From positions 6,402,501-6,466,500 of the forward strand of contig NZ_LT670849.1 of the NCBI RefSeq assembly GCF_900142985.1: a DNA stretch of 64,000 bases, in the 5' to 3' direction. Position numbers and translations under genes: made by a program. Numbering within the stretch: the stretch's first letter is position 1; each line of letters begins with the position of its first letter. The DNA is from Bradyrhizobium erythrophlei. Its GTDB lineage: Bacteria; Pseudomonadota; Alphaproteobacteria; Rhizobiales; Xanthobacteraceae. Shown here piece after piece: positions 1 to 9,598 of the stretch. Below the pieces are notes generated by a model. That model ran no database searches, was not told the DNA's origin, and worked only from the letters and a program-made list of their open reading frames with translations.

Positions 1-313
1 AGCGCCGCCCGCGCACTGCCGCAATGACGAACCAGCGAACGAAAGGTCCGCGGTCCGACATTGTCGGCCCGTATCAGCCGCAGCCGATCGATGCGTTCAG
101 CGTCGGTGATCTGTGTTTTCTCGGGCGCTCGCGTGTCCATGTCGTCCAGCATGGATCAACCGGAGCGCGTGGGGAAGGGGCCACGTCCCCGCAACCCAGC
201 CATCGTCAGGCGCGGGCTTGTCCGGGCCATCCCTGCCTTGCTACGAACACGGGCCAATCAAGACGAGGACGCCCGTTACGACCGCGCCGGGCATGACAAA
301 AGGGAAAACATCC
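1..313. other. Intergenic stretch at window edge
   Basis: I see no convincing gene here. Open frames overlap on both strands but have no family resemblance or ribosome site. The promoter of the amidase gene should lie in the right half, just before AGGGAA at about 301-306. Confidence 0.5.
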
Positions 314-1552
314 ATGATCTCGCTCGCCGACCAGAAGCGCCGTATCGAACAGGGAGCGCTCACCCCGGATGCCGCGCTCGCGGAGTCGCTTACTGCCATC
401 GACAAGCGTGAAGCTGAGATCAAGGCCTTTGTCGCCCGCGCCAAAAATCCGAAAGCACAGAAGGACGGCCCGCTGCGCGGCATCGCCGTCGGCATCAAGG
501 ACATAATCGATACGGCCGATATGCCGACCGAGATGGGCGCACCGTCCATTTATAAAGGCAACCAGCCGCGCGCAGACGCCCCGATCGTGATGCAGCTCAG
601 GCAGGCCGGGGCCACGGTGGTGGGCAAGACCACGACCACTGCCTTTGCCGCCAACGATCCGACGCCGACGCTCAATCCGCGCAACCTTGGCCACACGCCG
701 GGCGGATCGTCGTCCGGTTCAGCCGCAGCTGTCGCCGCCGGCATGATCCCGCTCGCGGTCGGCACTCAAACCGGCGGTTCGGTAATCCGGCCGGCGTCGT
801 TCTGCGGCGTCGCCGCGATCAAGCCGTCCTACCGGCTGCTGCCGCCGGTCGGCGTCAAGTGCTTTTCGTGGACGCTCGACACGGTTGGTTTGTTTGCGGC
901 AGACGTCGAGGACGTCGCGATTGCGCTGGCGGCGATCACCGGTCGGAGCGAGTTGAACGCGCCGGAACTGAAATCGCCGCGTATCGGTGTGGTGACACAG
1001 GATTTTGCCGGTCCTCCCGAGGCAGGAGGGTCGGAAGCTTTGCAACATGCGGCCCGCGCTGCCGCGAAAGCCGGCGCGTCGGTGCGCGAGTTGAAAATGC
1101 CCGAGATCGTTCAGGAAGCCTGGCGCATCCACATTGTCGTGCAGCAGTTCGAGGCGCATCAGGCCTTCGCGTGGGAATATCGCGAGAATTACGACATCAT
1201 GCCGCCGCTGTTGCGCAAGCGGCTCGACGACAGCCGTCATTTCACGCCGGCCGATTACGACGCGGCGCGCAACGTGACACTGAAAGCGCGCGCGGCGCTG
1301 AGCGATATCTTGAAAGACGTCGACGTGCTGCTCGCGTTGTCCGCTCCGGGCATTGCGCCGAAGGGTTTGGATTCGACGGGCGATGCCCGTTACAACCAGC
1401 TCTGGACGCTGATGGGGACGCCTTGCGTCAACGTGCCGGCCTATGTGGCGGACGGCAATCTGCCGGTCGGCGTGCAGACGATCGCGGACTTCGGCCATGA
1501 TGCCAAGGCGATCGCGGCGGCGCGCTTCATGGGGCGGGCGCTGAAGTCGTAA
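314..1552 (+). CDS. Amidase signature family hydrolase
   Basis: A 412-residue member of the amidase signature family, which hydrolyses carboxylic amides. The Ser-cisSer-Lys triad is visible: Lys62 in AVGIKD, the glycine/serine loop PGGSSSGS at 129-136, and the nucleophile region TGGSVIRPA with Ser156. The chosen ATG at 314 follows an AGGGAA ribosome site; an in-frame ATG at 293 and further upstream codons have no such site and encode unlikely sequence. It is shorter than GatA (about 490 residues), so it is a stand-alone amidase and not a tRNA amidotransferase subunit. The convergent plsY gene abuts it directly (stop 1552, plsY stop at 1553). The substrate cannot be told from the sequence. Confidence 0.88.
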   Translation: MISLADQKRRIEQGALTPDAALAESLTAIDKREAEIKAFVARAKNPKAQKDGPLRGIAVGIKDIIDTADMPTEMGAPSIYKGNQPRADAPIVMQLRQAGATVVGKTTTTAFAANDPTPTLNPRNLGHTPGGSSSGSAAAVAAGMIPLAVGTQTGGSVIRPASFCGVAAIKPSYRLLPPVGVKCFSWTLDTVGLFAADVEDVAIALAAITGRSELNAPELKSPRIGVVTQDFAGPPEAGGSEALQHAARAAAKAGASVRELKMPEIVQEAWRIHIVVQQFEAHQAFAWEYRENYDIMPPLLRKRLDDSRHFTPADYDAARNVTLKARAALSDILKDVDVLLALSAPGIAPKGLDSTGDARYNQLWTLMGTPCVNVPAYVADGNLPVGVQTIADFGHDAKAIAAARFMGRALKS

Positions 1553-2149
1553 TTACTTCTGCCCGATCTTGCCTTCGGTTCCGGCCATCAGCCGGCTGAT
1601 ATTGGCGCGGTGCATGTAGAACAACAGCACCGTCAGCAGCCCGAATAATGCCGCAAGCGCCGGGTGACCGTACCACCACAGGAAGATCGGCGTGATGCTG
1701 CTCGCGACCAGCGCCGACAGCGACGAGTAGCGCGAGATCACGGCCGTTATCAGCCATATCGCGCAGAACAGCACCGCCGCCGGCCAGAGCAGGCCGATCA
1801 GGATGCCGATATAGACCGCAACGCCTTTGCCGCCCTTGAATTTCAGCCACACCGGAAAGAGATGGCCGAGAAAGGCGCCGAAGCCAGCGAGCATCGCGGC
1901 TTCCGCGCCGGCGAGATAGCCCGCGACGATGACGGCGACCGTGCCCTTGAGCGCATCGAGCAAGAGTGTCGCGGCTGCGAGTCCCTTGCGCCCGGTACGC
2001 AGCACATTGGTGGCGCCAATATTGCCGGAGCCGATCGAACGCAGATCTTGCGTGCCGGCGAGGCGCGTCAGGATCAGGCCGAACGGAATCGAGCCGAGCA
2101 GATAGCCGAGAACGAACGCGAGCAACAGCCATGCAGCCACGGACATCAC
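1553..2149 (-). CDS. plsY: Glycerol-3-phosphate acyltransferase PlsY
   Basis: A 198-residue inner-membrane protein of the PlsY family, which transfers an acyl group from acyl-phosphate to glycerol-3-phosphate in the first step of phospholipid synthesis. Family motifs are present: [12 protein letters not shown] near the N-terminus, [12 protein letters not shown] at about 37-48, KGGKGVAVY in the middle and the small-residue-rich hydrophobic helices typical of the family (about five membrane spans). Length matches the family. It lies downstream of pyrC on the same strand with a 36-bp gap, so it may be co-transcribed with pyrBC, an arrangement I recall from other Rhizobiales. Confidence 0.95.
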   Translation of the reverse strand: MMSVAAWLLLAFVLGYLLGSIPFGLILTRLAGTQDLRSIGSGNIGATNVLRTGRKGLAAATLLLDALKGTVAVIVAGYLAGAEAAMLAGFGAFLGHLFPVWLKFKGGKGVAVYIGILIGLLWPAAVLFCAIWLITAVISRYSSLSALVASSITPIFLWWYGHPALAALFGLLTVLLFYMHRANISRLMAGTEGKIGQK

Positions 2150-2185
2150 AGCCTCCTCATCGTCTGACGTCGGCTGGTCGCCACG

Positions 2186-3487
2186 TTAGACATGTTCGTA
2201 CACGGTCCGCCCACCGACGATGGTGCGCATCACGCGGCCGGAGAAGCGGGCCTCGTCGAAGGGCGTGTTCTTGCATTGCGATTTGAGGTCGTCGGGATCG
2301 AGTACCCAGGGAATGTCGGTGTCGATCACGATCACGTCGGCCGGTGAGCCCGGCCGCAACGTTCCGCCGGGCAGACCGAGCAATTCCGCAGGCCGTGTCG
2401 ACATGGCGCGGATCATGGTCTTGAAATCCATCTCGCCCTGATGGATCAGCCTTAAGCCGGCCGGCAGCATGGTCTCAAGGCCAATCGCGCCGGGAGCTGC
2501 TTCCGCGAAGGGTAGCCGCTTGACCTCGACGTCCTGCGGATTGTGGTCGGACATGATCACATCGATCAGGCCGGATGCAACGGCCTCAACCAGCGCGCGG
2601 CGGTCGTCTTCGGTGCGCAGCGGCGGCGACAGCTTCAGGAAGGTGCGGTAGGGGCCGATGTCATTCTCGTTCAGCGTCACGTGATTGATCGAGACGGAGG
2701 CTGAAACGTCGAGGCCTGCGTCACGCGCGCGCTTGAGGATATCGAGCGACTCTGTACAGCTTACCGAGGCTGCATGATAGCGACCGCCCGTCAGCGCGAC
2801 GAGGCGCATGTCGCGTTCCAGCATCACCGCTTCGGCGGCATTCGGAATGCCCATCAGCCCGAGGCGCGTGGCGAATTCGCCCTCGTTCATGACGCCCTCG
2901 CCGACGAGGTGCGGGTCTTCGGTGTGATGGACGATCAGCGCGTCGAAATCGCGTGCGTAAGTGAGTGCGCGCCGCATCACTTGCGAGTTGGTGATGCTCC
3001 TGTCACCGTCGGTGAAGGCGACGGCGCCGGCGGCCTTCAACAGGCCGATCTCGGTCATCTCCTCGCCGGCGAGACCTTTGGTCAGCGCTGCCATCGGATG
3101 GATGTTGACGATCGCGGTGTCGCGGGCGCGACGCAGGATGAAGTCGACGGTCGCGGAATTGTCGATGACCGGCGAGGTCGAAGGCTGGCAGACGATGGTG
3201 GTGATGCCGCCGGTCGCGGCCGCCTGGCTCGCGGACGCAAAGGTCTCGCGGTGGCTGGCGCCGGGTTCGCCGACAAAGGCACGCATGTCGATCAGGCCGG
3301 GGGCGACGACCTTGCCGGCGCAATTGATCACGTCGGTGCCTTCGGGCACGCCGGCCGCACTGATGCCGCGTTTCAAATCGCGGACGACGCCGTCGGCGAT
3401 CAGGACGTCGCCCGGTCCGTCAAAATCGCGCGAGGGATCGATCACGCGGGCATTCGCAAGCAGGATGGGGCGGCGATCTTTCAGCAT
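2186..3487 (-). CDS. pyrC: Dihydroorotase-like protein lacking metal ligands
   Basis: A 433-residue amidohydrolase-fold protein with the overall pattern of class I dihydroorotase (PGLIDM...GEPG near 63-75, SDHNPQ...PGAIGLET near the C-terminus). The metal-binding HxH of active enzymes is replaced by Arg69-Ala-Phe71 in IDMRAF, and the later HxxHVST motif reads HAASVSC, so a second ligand His is Ser. Pseudo-dihydroorotases of this kind are known in Pseudomonas (PyrC'), where they are structural partners of aspartate transcarbamoylase. It starts 7 bp after pyrB, which fits a PyrB partner. A catalytic dihydroorotase would then be encoded elsewhere. The family call is firm; loss of catalysis is inferred. 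Confidence 0.88.
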   Translation of the reverse strand: MLKDRRPILLANARVIDPSRDFDGPGDVLIADGVVRDLKRGISAAGVPEGTDVINCAGKVVAPGLIDMRAFVGEPGASHRETFASASQAAATGGITTIVCQPSTSPVIDNSATVDFILRRARDTAIVNIHPMAALTKGLAGEEMTEIGLLKAAGAVAFTDGDRSITNSQVMRRALTYARDFDALIVHHTEDPHLVGEGVMNEGEFATRLGLMGIPNAAEAVMLERDMRLVALTGGRYHAASVSCTESLDILKRARDAGLDVSASVSINHVTLNENDIGPYRTFLKLSPPLRTEDDRRALVEAVASGLIDVIMSDHNPQDVEVKRLPFAEAAPGAIGLETMLPAGLRLIHQGEMDFKTMIRAMSTRPAELLGLPGGTLRPGSPADVIVIDTDIPWVLDPDDLKSQCKNTPFDEARFSGRVMRTIVGGRTVYEHV

Positions 3488-3494
3488 GTTCTTA

Positions 3495-4448
3495 TCACGC
3501 GTTCGGCAGGTTGCGGGCGAGCGCTTCCAGCACCGCCATGCGAACTGCCACTCCCATTTCCACCTGTTCGCGGATCAGCGATTGCGCGCCGTCGGCGACG
3601 ATCGAGTCGATTTCCACGCCACGGTTCATCGGGCCCGGATGCATCACGAGCGCATCGGGCTTGGCGTAAGCAAGCTTCTTCTGATCGAGCCCGAAGTAAT
3701 GGAAATACTCGCCGGTTGATGGTACGAACGAGCCGTTCATGCGCTCGCGTTGCAGCCGCAACATCATGACAATGTCCGCGCCCTGAAGCCCCTCGCGCAT
3801 GTCGCGCGCGACCTCGACGCCCATCCGCTCGATGCCATGTGGCAAGAGCGTGGATGGCGCCACGACGCGGACGCGCGCGCCCATGGTGTTGAGCAGGATG
3901 ATGTTGGAGCGCGCGACCCGCGAATGCATGACGTCCCCGCAGATCGCAACCGTCAGCCCTTCGAGCCGGCCCTTGTTGCGGCGGATGGTGAGCGCGTCGA
4001 GCAACGCCTGCGTCGGATGCTCGTGCGCGCCGTCGCCGGCATTGATGACGGAACCGTCGACTTTTCGCGCCAGGAGTTCCACCGCGCCCGAGGCGTGATG
4101 CCGGACCACCAGAATATCCGGATGCATCGCGTTCAGCGTCACGGCGGTATCCATCAGCGTCTCGCCCTTGCGGATCGAGGACGAGGATACCGACATGTTC
4201 ATGACGTCGGCGCCCAGCCGTTTGCCCGCGAGTTCGAACGAGGACTGCGTGCGCGTCGAGGCTTCGAAGAACAGGTTGACCTGGGTGCGGCCGCGCAGCG
4301 AGGTGCGCTTCTTGTCGACCTGACGGTTCAGTTCGACATATTCCTCGGACAGATCGAGGAGACCCGTGATGTCGGCGGCGGAAAGGCCCTCTATGCCCAG
4401 CAAATGCCGGTGACCGAGGACGAAGGTCGATTTCGATATAGATGTCAT
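3495..4448 (-). CDS. pyrB: Aspartate carbamoyltransferase catalytic chain
   Basis: A 317-residue catalytic subunit that condenses carbamoyl phosphate with aspartate in pyrimidine synthesis. The carbamoyl-phosphate motif STRTQSSFE is at about 55-63, followed by [11 protein letters not shown] and the second-domain stretch [13 protein letters not shown]. The ATG at 4448 gives the usual alphaproteobacterial start MTSISKST; an in-frame ATG at 4487 would add 13 residues without a ribosome site. It is the first gene of a pyrB-pyrC-plsY run on the minus strand. No pyrI-like regulatory subunit is present. Confidence 0.96.
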   Translation of the reverse strand: MTSISKSTFVLGHRHLLGIEGLSAADITGLLDLSEEYVELNRQVDKKRTSLRGRTQVNLFFEASTRTQSSFELAGKRLGADVMNMSVSSSSIRKGETLMDTAVTLNAMHPDILVVRHHASGAVELLARKVDGSVINAGDGAHEHPTQALLDALTIRRNKGRLEGLTVAICGDVMHSRVARSNIILLNTMGARVRVVAPSTLLPHGIERMGVEVARDMREGLQGADIVMMLRLQRERMNGSFVPSTGEYFHYFGLDQKKLAYAKPDALVMHPGPMNRGVEIDSIVADGAQSLIREQVEMGVAVRMAVLEALARNLPNA

Positions 4449-4642
4449 TAAAGCGAGAGCTATAGGCGCGCCGGAAGCGGGGGGCAAGGGCGAAGAGGGA
4501 ACTTAAAAGTTATCCCCCGGTCAGTCCTGTCCGCCGCCACGATTTCCTGCAAGGTTTTGTCCACCATGCCGCTGGAGCGGCGCATTTTTCGCTGCGGCGA
4601 GGGTGCCGTCCCGCGTATGATTAACAGGCACGGGGATGTCCA

Positions 4643-6289
4643 ATGGCCAAAGCTTCATTCGCGACCCATGAAGTGCTCAACCAGTCGCCGCCTTTCGTCG
4701 ACGTGGATCTGTTCGCGCTGGATACGGCGCTGCGTGAGGCCGTCGCCGCCAATGGCGGCGCGGCGGCTGCGAAGGAACTCGCCCAATTCGGCCGTCACTG
4801 GGGTTCGGCCGCCATGGCCGAACGCGGGCGGCTGGCCAACGAGAACACGCCAAAGCTCCGCACTTTCGACTCCCGTGGCAATCGGCGCGACCAGGTCGAG
4901 TTTCATCCCGCCTATCACGAATTGATGGCCCACAGCGCGCACGCCGGATTGCACAATTCGACCTGGGGCGCGGACGGCCGCCCGGCAGGCGCGCCGGCCG
5001 AGGTGTTGCGCGCGGCGAAGTTCTATATGGCCGCCGGCGTCGAGACCGGGCACCTGTGTCCGATCACGATGACGCGTGCGTCCGTGGCCGCGCTTGCCGT
5101 GCAGCCGGATATTCTCAAGAAGACCATGCCGGTCATCGGCACGCGCGCTTACGACCCGGCGTTTGCGCCGTGGTCGTCCAAGCGCGGCATGACGCTCGGC
5201 ATGGGCATGACCGAGAAGCAGGGCGGCACCGACGTCCGCAGCAACATGACGCGTGCCGAACGGGATGGCGGCGCTTACCGTATCACCGGGCACAAATGGT
5301 TCATGTCGGCGCCGATGTGCGACGCCTTTCTGGTGCTGGCGCAGGCCGACCAGGGCCTGAGCTGTTTCTTCATGCCGCGGTTTCGCACCGACGGATCGGT
5401 CAACGCCATCCAGTTCCAGCGGCTAAAGGACAAGCTCGGCAATCGCTCGAATGCCTCCTCCGAAGTCGAGTTTGTCGGCGCCTATGGCGAGCTTGTCGGT
5501 GAGGAAGGCAAGGGCATCCGCACCATCATCCAGATGGTGCAGCTGACGCGGCAGGATTGCGCGATTGCCTCCGTCGGCCTGATGCGCTCGGGGCTTGCCC
5601 ATGCGCTGCATCACACCCGCTACCGCAGCGTGTTCCAGAAGCATCTCTCCGATCAGCCGTTGATGCGTGCGGTGCTGTCGGACATGGCGCTGCATGTCGA
5701 GGCCTCGATCGCGCTCGTGATGCGGCTCTGCCGCGCCTTCGACCATGCGCCGGTCAGTGCCGATGAAGCGGCTTACATGCGACTCCTGACGCCCGCGATC
5801 AAATACTGGACCTGCAAGAGCGCGCCCGGATTCCTCTACGAGGCGATGGAGTGCCTCGGCGGCAACGGCTATGTCGAGGAGGGCATTTTGGCCCGGCACT
5901 ATCGCGAGTCGCCCGTCAATGCGATCTGGGAAGGCTCCGGCAATGTGATGTGCCTCGATGTGCTGCGGGCATTGTCGCGCGAGGCGGAAGCCGCCGCCGA
6001 AATCCTGAAAAGCTTGGCGCAGGAAACCAAGGGCCTGCCCGGCGCGGGCGAGGCGGTCAATCAGATCGGTCAGGCGTTCCGCCGGGGCGATGCGGAGGGC
6101 ATCGCGCGGCTGGCTGTCGAAAAACTGGCGCTTTTGGCTGCGACAGCGGCGCTGAACGCCATATCGCCACGCCATGCCGAACTATTCGCGAATACCCGCC
6201 TTGCCGGGAATCACGGCGGCATGTACGGCGCTGTGGAGCTTGCGCCCGACGACATCGGCCGGTTGCTCGACCGCGCCTTGCCTGCATGA
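4643..6289 (+). CDS. AidB-like acyl-CoA dehydrogenase
   Basis: A 548-residue flavoprotein of the acyl-CoA dehydrogenase superfamily, AidB branch. Features include GMTEKQGGTDVRSNMT (substrate/FAD loop, about 191-206), ITGHKWFMSAPMCD, the EAMECLGGNGYVEEG helix region and YRESPVNAIWEGSGNVM, which in AidB members replaces the usual catalytic-base region, and a C-terminal extension of about 100 residues. E. coli AidB is induced in the adaptive response to alkylation and binds DNA. Whether this member acts on DNA damage or a CoA ester is not shown. The start ATG lies after CACGGGGATGTCC. The last codons overlap a 15-bp tandem duplication. Confidence 0.87.
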   Translation: MAKASFATHEVLNQSPPFVDVDLFALDTALREAVAANGGAAAAKELAQFGRHWGSAAMAERGRLANENTPKLRTFDSRGNRRDQVEFHPAYHELMAHSAHAGLHNSTWGADGRPAGAPAEVLRAAKFYMAAGVETGHLCPITMTRASVAALAVQPDILKKTMPVIGTRAYDPAFAPWSSKRGMTLGMGMTEKQGGTDVRSNMTRAERDGGAYRITGHKWFMSAPMCDAFLVLAQADQGLSCFFMPRFRTDGSVNAIQFQRLKDKLGNRSNASSEVEFVGAYGELVGEEGKGIRTIIQMVQLTRQDCAIASVGLMRSGLAHALHHTRYRSVFQKHLSDQPLMRAVLSDMALHVEASIALVMRLCRAFDHAPVSADEAAYMRLLTPAIKYWTCKSAPGFLYEAMECLGGNGYVEEGILARHYRESPVNAIWEGSGNVMCLDVLRALSREAEAAAEILKSLAQETKGLPGAGEAVNQIGQAFRRGDAEGIARLAVEKLALLAATAALNAISPRHAELFANTRLAGNHGGMYGAVELAPDDIGRLLDRALPA

Positions 6290-6306
6290 AACTTGCCTGC
6301 ATGAAA
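6277..6306 (+). repeat. Exact 15-bp tandem duplication over a stop codon
   Basis: CTTGCCTGCATGAAA occurs twice head to tail (6277-6291 and 6292-6306). The stop TGA of the AidB-like gene (6287-6289) lies in the first unit, so the second unit repeats the stop context just before the next gene. This looks like a slippage event. Confidence 0.9.
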
Positions 6307-6314
6307 GTCAGTTG

Positions 6315-7100
6315 ATGGATTCGCTCAATCCGGAATCACTTGTTGTCGCCGACGCACCCGTGACGTCCAGCCCGCGCGTCTGGAAGTTCTGGGGCACGGC
6401 GTTCTGGGGCCTCGTTGTTTTCATAGGCATGTTCGTCGGCCAGCTGGCCGTCGTCGGCTGGTTTTTGCTGCGTCAGGATGCGCCGATCAACTGGGACACT
6501 TTTGGCGATGCCGTTACGGCTGTCGTCAGCAACGGCCTGACGATCTCGCTTTCGGTCATCACGGGATTGCCGGCTGTCGCCGCGGCGCTGTGGGTCGCGA
6601 TCCGGATCAAGCGCGCCGGCTTTGCCGATTACCTCGGCTTGCGTTCTTTCTCATGGGCAAATCTTGGAATCGGCACGGTCGCGCTGTTCGTGCTGGTCAT
6701 GGGATGGGATGCGCTGTCGCGGGCCACGGGGCGCGAGGTCGAACCCGGCTTCATGGGCGACGTGTTGAAAACCGCGCGCGCCGATAACGCACTATGGCTT
6801 CTGGTGATCGCCTTCTGCGTCGCCGCGCCGATCACGGAAGAATTCTTTGCCCGCGGCTTTCTCTACCGCGGCTGGTCGGAATCGTTTCTGCGGGTGCCCG
6901 GCGCGATTATCCTGTCGTCGCTGGTCTGGACCGGGCTGCACCTGCAATACAACTGGTACTTCCTTGGCGAAGTGTTCTCGATCGGCGTCCTGCTCGGCTA
7001 CATACGCTACCGCAGCAACTCGACCTGGCTGACGATCATTTTGCACGGCCTCAACAACTTCGCCGCCGTGGCGCAGACCTTCCTGCTCACGAGTTCATAG
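6315..7100 (+). CDS. CPBP family intramembrane glutamic protease
   Basis: A 261-residue polytopic membrane protein of the CPBP (Abi/CAAX protease) family. The signature glutamate pair is in ITEEFFARGFLYRGW (Glu175, Glu176, Arg180), and the two histidine motifs follow in WTGLHLQYNW and ILHGLNNFAAV. Hydrophobic spans are visible at about 25-52, 70-97, 115-132 and 160-175. ATG 6315 was chosen because it starts a typical hydrophilic N-terminus 25 bp after the upstream stop. The substrate is unknown; family members process prenylated or other membrane peptides. It converges on ruvX with a 6-bp tail overlap. Confidence 0.88.
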   Translation: MDSLNPESLVVADAPVTSSPRVWKFWGTAFWGLVVFIGMFVGQLAVVGWFLLRQDAPINWDTFGDAVTAVVSNGLTISLSVITGLPAVAAALWVAIRIKRAGFADYLGLRSFSWANLGIGTVALFVLVMGWDALSRATGREVEPGFMGDVLKTARADNALWLLVIAFCVAAPITEEFFARGFLYRGWSESFLRVPGAIILSSLVWTGLHLQYNWYFLGEVFSIGVLLGYIRYRSNSTWLTIILHGLNNFAAVAQTFLLTSS

Positions 7101-7568
7101 CTTTTTTGAAAGCCGGTCCAGCGCGCCCTGGAGGATGAAGATCGCCGCGTGCTCGTCGATCACCTCGGCGCGGCGGGCACGGCTCATGTCCATGCCGATC
7201 AGCTCGCGTTCGACCGCCGCCGTCGACAACCGTTCGTCCCAGAGCGCTATCGCAAGCGCAGTCAGCTGTGAGAAATTGCGCGCAAAGGCCCGCGTCGATT
7301 GCGCGCGCGGCCCTTCACTGCCGTCCATGTTGATCGGCAGGCCCAGCACGAAGCCGACCGCGGCCCGTTCGGTAGCGATCTTGAGCAGACCTGCCGCGTC
7401 GGCCTTGAACGCCTTGCGCTGGACGGTGGTTACCCCCGTTGCCAGCCGGCGATCGGGATCGGATACGGCAACGCCAATGGTCTTGGTGCCGAGATCAAGG
7501 CCGATCAGCGCGCCTCGCGCGGGCCAATGCTGGGCTGCTTCGATCAATGGCAGGATGAGGGCGGGCAT
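7095..7568 (-). CDS. ruvX: Putative pre-16S rRNA nuclease RuvX/YqgF
   Basis: A 157-residue RNase H-fold nuclease of the YqgF family, implicated in 16S rRNA 5' maturation and formerly described as a Holliday-junction resolvase-like protein. The acidic residues are in LIGLDLGTKTIGVAVSD (about 22-38), LGLPINMDGSEG, DERLSTAAVE and VIDEHAAIFIL. Length and motif order match the family. It starts 6 bp after the LysR gene stop on the same strand, so it may be read from that gene's transcript. Confidence 0.93.
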   Translation of the reverse strand: MPALILPLIEAAQHWPARGALIGLDLGTKTIGVAVSDPDRRLATGVTTVQRKAFKADAAGLLKIATERAAVGFVLGLPINMDGSEGPRAQSTRAFARNFSQLTALAIALWDERLSTAAVERELIGMDMSRARRAEVIDEHAAIFILQGALDRLSKKL

Positions 7569-7574
7569 CCTGTT

Positions 7575-8465
7575 TTACGCCGCAATCACGCGTTCGGAGT
7601 CGTTAAGGCAGGACGTAAAGCCGCTCAGCGCACTGTATTGATGGGCGCTCCGGCGCTGGATGAACAGCGTGCTGACCCGTGACCATACTGTGTCGAGGGT
7701 ATGTATGCTGACGTTTTCGCGCTGCTCGCTGCGTTCGACTACGGCGCGGGGTAATACCGAGACCCCCATGCCGGCGGCGACACAGCCGATCATGCCGTCA
7801 AGCGTGCCAAGTTCGAAGCGAACGGCTGACGGCCAACCGAAATCGGTAAATAGCTGCTCGAGCCGCTGGCGATAGGTGCAGCCGGTTCGAAACACCAACG
7901 CCGTCGGACCGGATTCAGGCGTGCCGGCACGCAAAGCGGCGAGGCTGGTGAACCGGCGCGGCGTAACGAGCACCAGTTCCTCATGGAAAGCGACGGTCGA
8001 GACGAGATCGGAATGCTCGATCGGAGCGGCAACGAAGGCGCCGTCTAGCGTGCCGGTCAACACGGCGGCGACGAGAGCTGCGGTCGTTGCGGTCGTGAGC
8101 GTCAGTCGTACTGCCGGGAACCGGTGGTGAAAATCGGCAAGAAGCCCGGGTAGCCGCACCGCCGCGGTTGTCTCCATCGAGCCGATCGAGAGCGGACCTT
8201 TCGGCTCGCCATCATCGCGTGCGGCGAGCATCGCTTCGCGCGACAACGCGGCCATCCGCTGGGCATAGGGAAGCAGCCGGCGACCAGCGCCGGTCAGGGT
8301 CATGCCACGGCTGTGCCGTTCAAACAGTGCGGTGCCAATTTCGGCCTCAAGCGTTTTCACGCGCTGGGTAACATTGGACTGCACGGTGTTGAGCTCTTCC
8401 GCGGCTCGGGTGATGCCGCCGTTGCGCGCCACGGCCGAGAAGGTCACGAGATCCGTCAATTCCAT
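7575..8465 (-). CDS. LysR family transcriptional regulator
   Basis: A 296-residue LysR regulator: N-terminal winged helix (residues 1-60, with GGITRAAEELNTVQSNVTQRVKTLEAEIGTALFER pattern) and a C-terminal periplasmic-binding-protein-like effector domain. It is divergent from a nitronate monooxygenase gene that starts about 105 bp away, the classical arrangement for control of the neighbouring gene. The intergenic DNA is AT-rich and could hold its operator. The effector is unknown; a nitroalkane or nitronate is a reasonable guess from context only. Confidence 0.92.
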   Translation of the reverse strand: MELTDLVTFSAVARNGGITRAAEELNTVQSNVTQRVKTLEAEIGTALFERHSRGMTLTGAGRRLLPYAQRMAALSREAMLAARDDGEPKGPLSIGSMETTAAVRLPGLLADFHHRFPAVRLTLTTATTAALVAAVLTGTLDGAFVAAPIEHSDLVSTVAFHEELVLVTPRRFTSLAALRAGTPESGPTALVFRTGCTYRQRLEQLFTDFGWPSAVRFELGTLDGMIGCVAAGMGVSVLPRAVVERSEQRENVSIHTLDTVWSRVSTLFIQRRSAHQYSALSGFTSCLNDSERVIAA

Positions 8466-8570
8466 CGGTAAACGTCCGTTTTCATTTTCAGATGGTTGAG
8501 TTCTCTAATATTCGTTTTTTAAGAAAGGTACGCCGCGCTACGATGCCTGTCCATAGCGAGGAGGACGATC

Positions 8571-9536
8571 ATGCCGATCACGACGCCACTGATTTCGCTT
8601 TTGGGCATCAAGCACCCAATCCTTTCCGCGCCTATGGACATCATTGCGGGCGCACGGTTGGTCGCCGCGGTTAGTGACGCCGGAGGCTTCGGTATTTTAG
8701 GCGGCGGTTATGGCGAGAAGGATTGGCTCGCGCGCGAAACCGCAAAGCTGAAAGCATGTACAGCATCCTTCGGCATCGGTTTCATCACCTGGAGCCTGGC
8801 GAAGCAGCCGGAGGTGTTGGACATCGCGCTGGACGCAAAGCCGCGCGCGATCATGCTTTCGTTCGGCGACCCAAAACCGTTTGCGCCGCACATCAAGTCG
8901 GCCGGCTGTCTCTTGATCTGTCAGGTCCAGACCGAGGATATGGCGAAACAAGCGCTCGATGCCGGTGCCGATATTCTGATCGCGCAGGGCACGGAGGCCG
9001 GGGGCCACGGCGCGTCTCGAACGACTCTCGACATCGTGCCCGCCATTGTCGATCTGGTGGCGGGCCGCGTGCCGGTCGTCGCGGCCGGAGGCATTGCCGA
9101 TGGGCGAGGGCTGGCTGCGATGATGGCGTTGGGTGCGAGCGGCGTTCTGCTCGGCACGCGGTTTTATGCTAGCGTCGAATGCGACGGAGCCGAGGATGCC
9201 AAGCGGCGAATTTGCAAGGCGAATAGCGGCGAGACCATTCGCAGCTCCATCTTCGATTTTTCGCGCCGCCGGTGGTGGCCGTCGCCGTTTACCGGCCGCG
9301 TTTTGATCAACGACCACGCGCGCAAGTGGAGGGGGCGGGAGGTCGAACTGATCCAGAACCTGGACGTGGTTGTGGCCGAATACGCCGTCGCGCTCGAGAC
9401 CGGCAATTTTGATATAGCTAGCGTCATTGCCGGCGAGGGCGTTGGCCTGATCCACGACGTTCCGCCAGCCGGCGCGATTGTCGAGCGGATCATCACCGAG
9501 GCCGAGCAGATTATCGCGGGCCGGCGCAACTCTTAG
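8571..9536 (+). CDS. Nitronate monooxygenase family flavoprotein
   Basis: A 321-residue FMN-dependent TIM-barrel protein of the nitronate monooxygenase / 2-nitropropane dioxygenase family, which oxidises alkyl nitronates. Seen: SAPMDIIAG near the N-terminus, the catalytic-His motif QGTEAGGHG at about 140-148, and the FMN phosphate region VVAAGGIADGRG followed by GASGVLLGTRF. The ATG at 8571 has a strong AGGAGG site. It is followed 62 bp later by a paralogue, and both lie divergent to a LysR gene, suggesting a co-regulated pair. Confidence 0.9.
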   Translation: MPITTPLISLLGIKHPILSAPMDIIAGARLVAAVSDAGGFGILGGGYGEKDWLARETAKLKACTASFGIGFITWSLAKQPEVLDIALDAKPRAIMLSFGDPKPFAPHIKSAGCLLICQVQTEDMAKQALDAGADILIAQGTEAGGHGASRTTLDIVPAIVDLVAGRVPVVAAGGIADGRGLAAMMALGASGVLLGTRFYASVECDGAEDAKRRICKANSGETIRSSIFDFSRRRWWPSPFTGRVLINDHARKWRGREVELIQNLDVVVAEYAVALETGNFDIASVIAGEGVGLIHDVPPAGAIVERIITEAEQIIAGRRNS

Positions 9537-9598
9537 ATTTACCAACCGGCGCAACGCTGCGCTGGAAACTCTTCTCAAGCAAGAAAAGAGGCTCACCT

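Noticed and set aside
24..411. Short overlapping frames at the window start
   Set aside because: Their sequence is low-complexity Arg/Pro-rich and none has a ribosome site or family match. The amidase start at 314 accounts for the coding signal.
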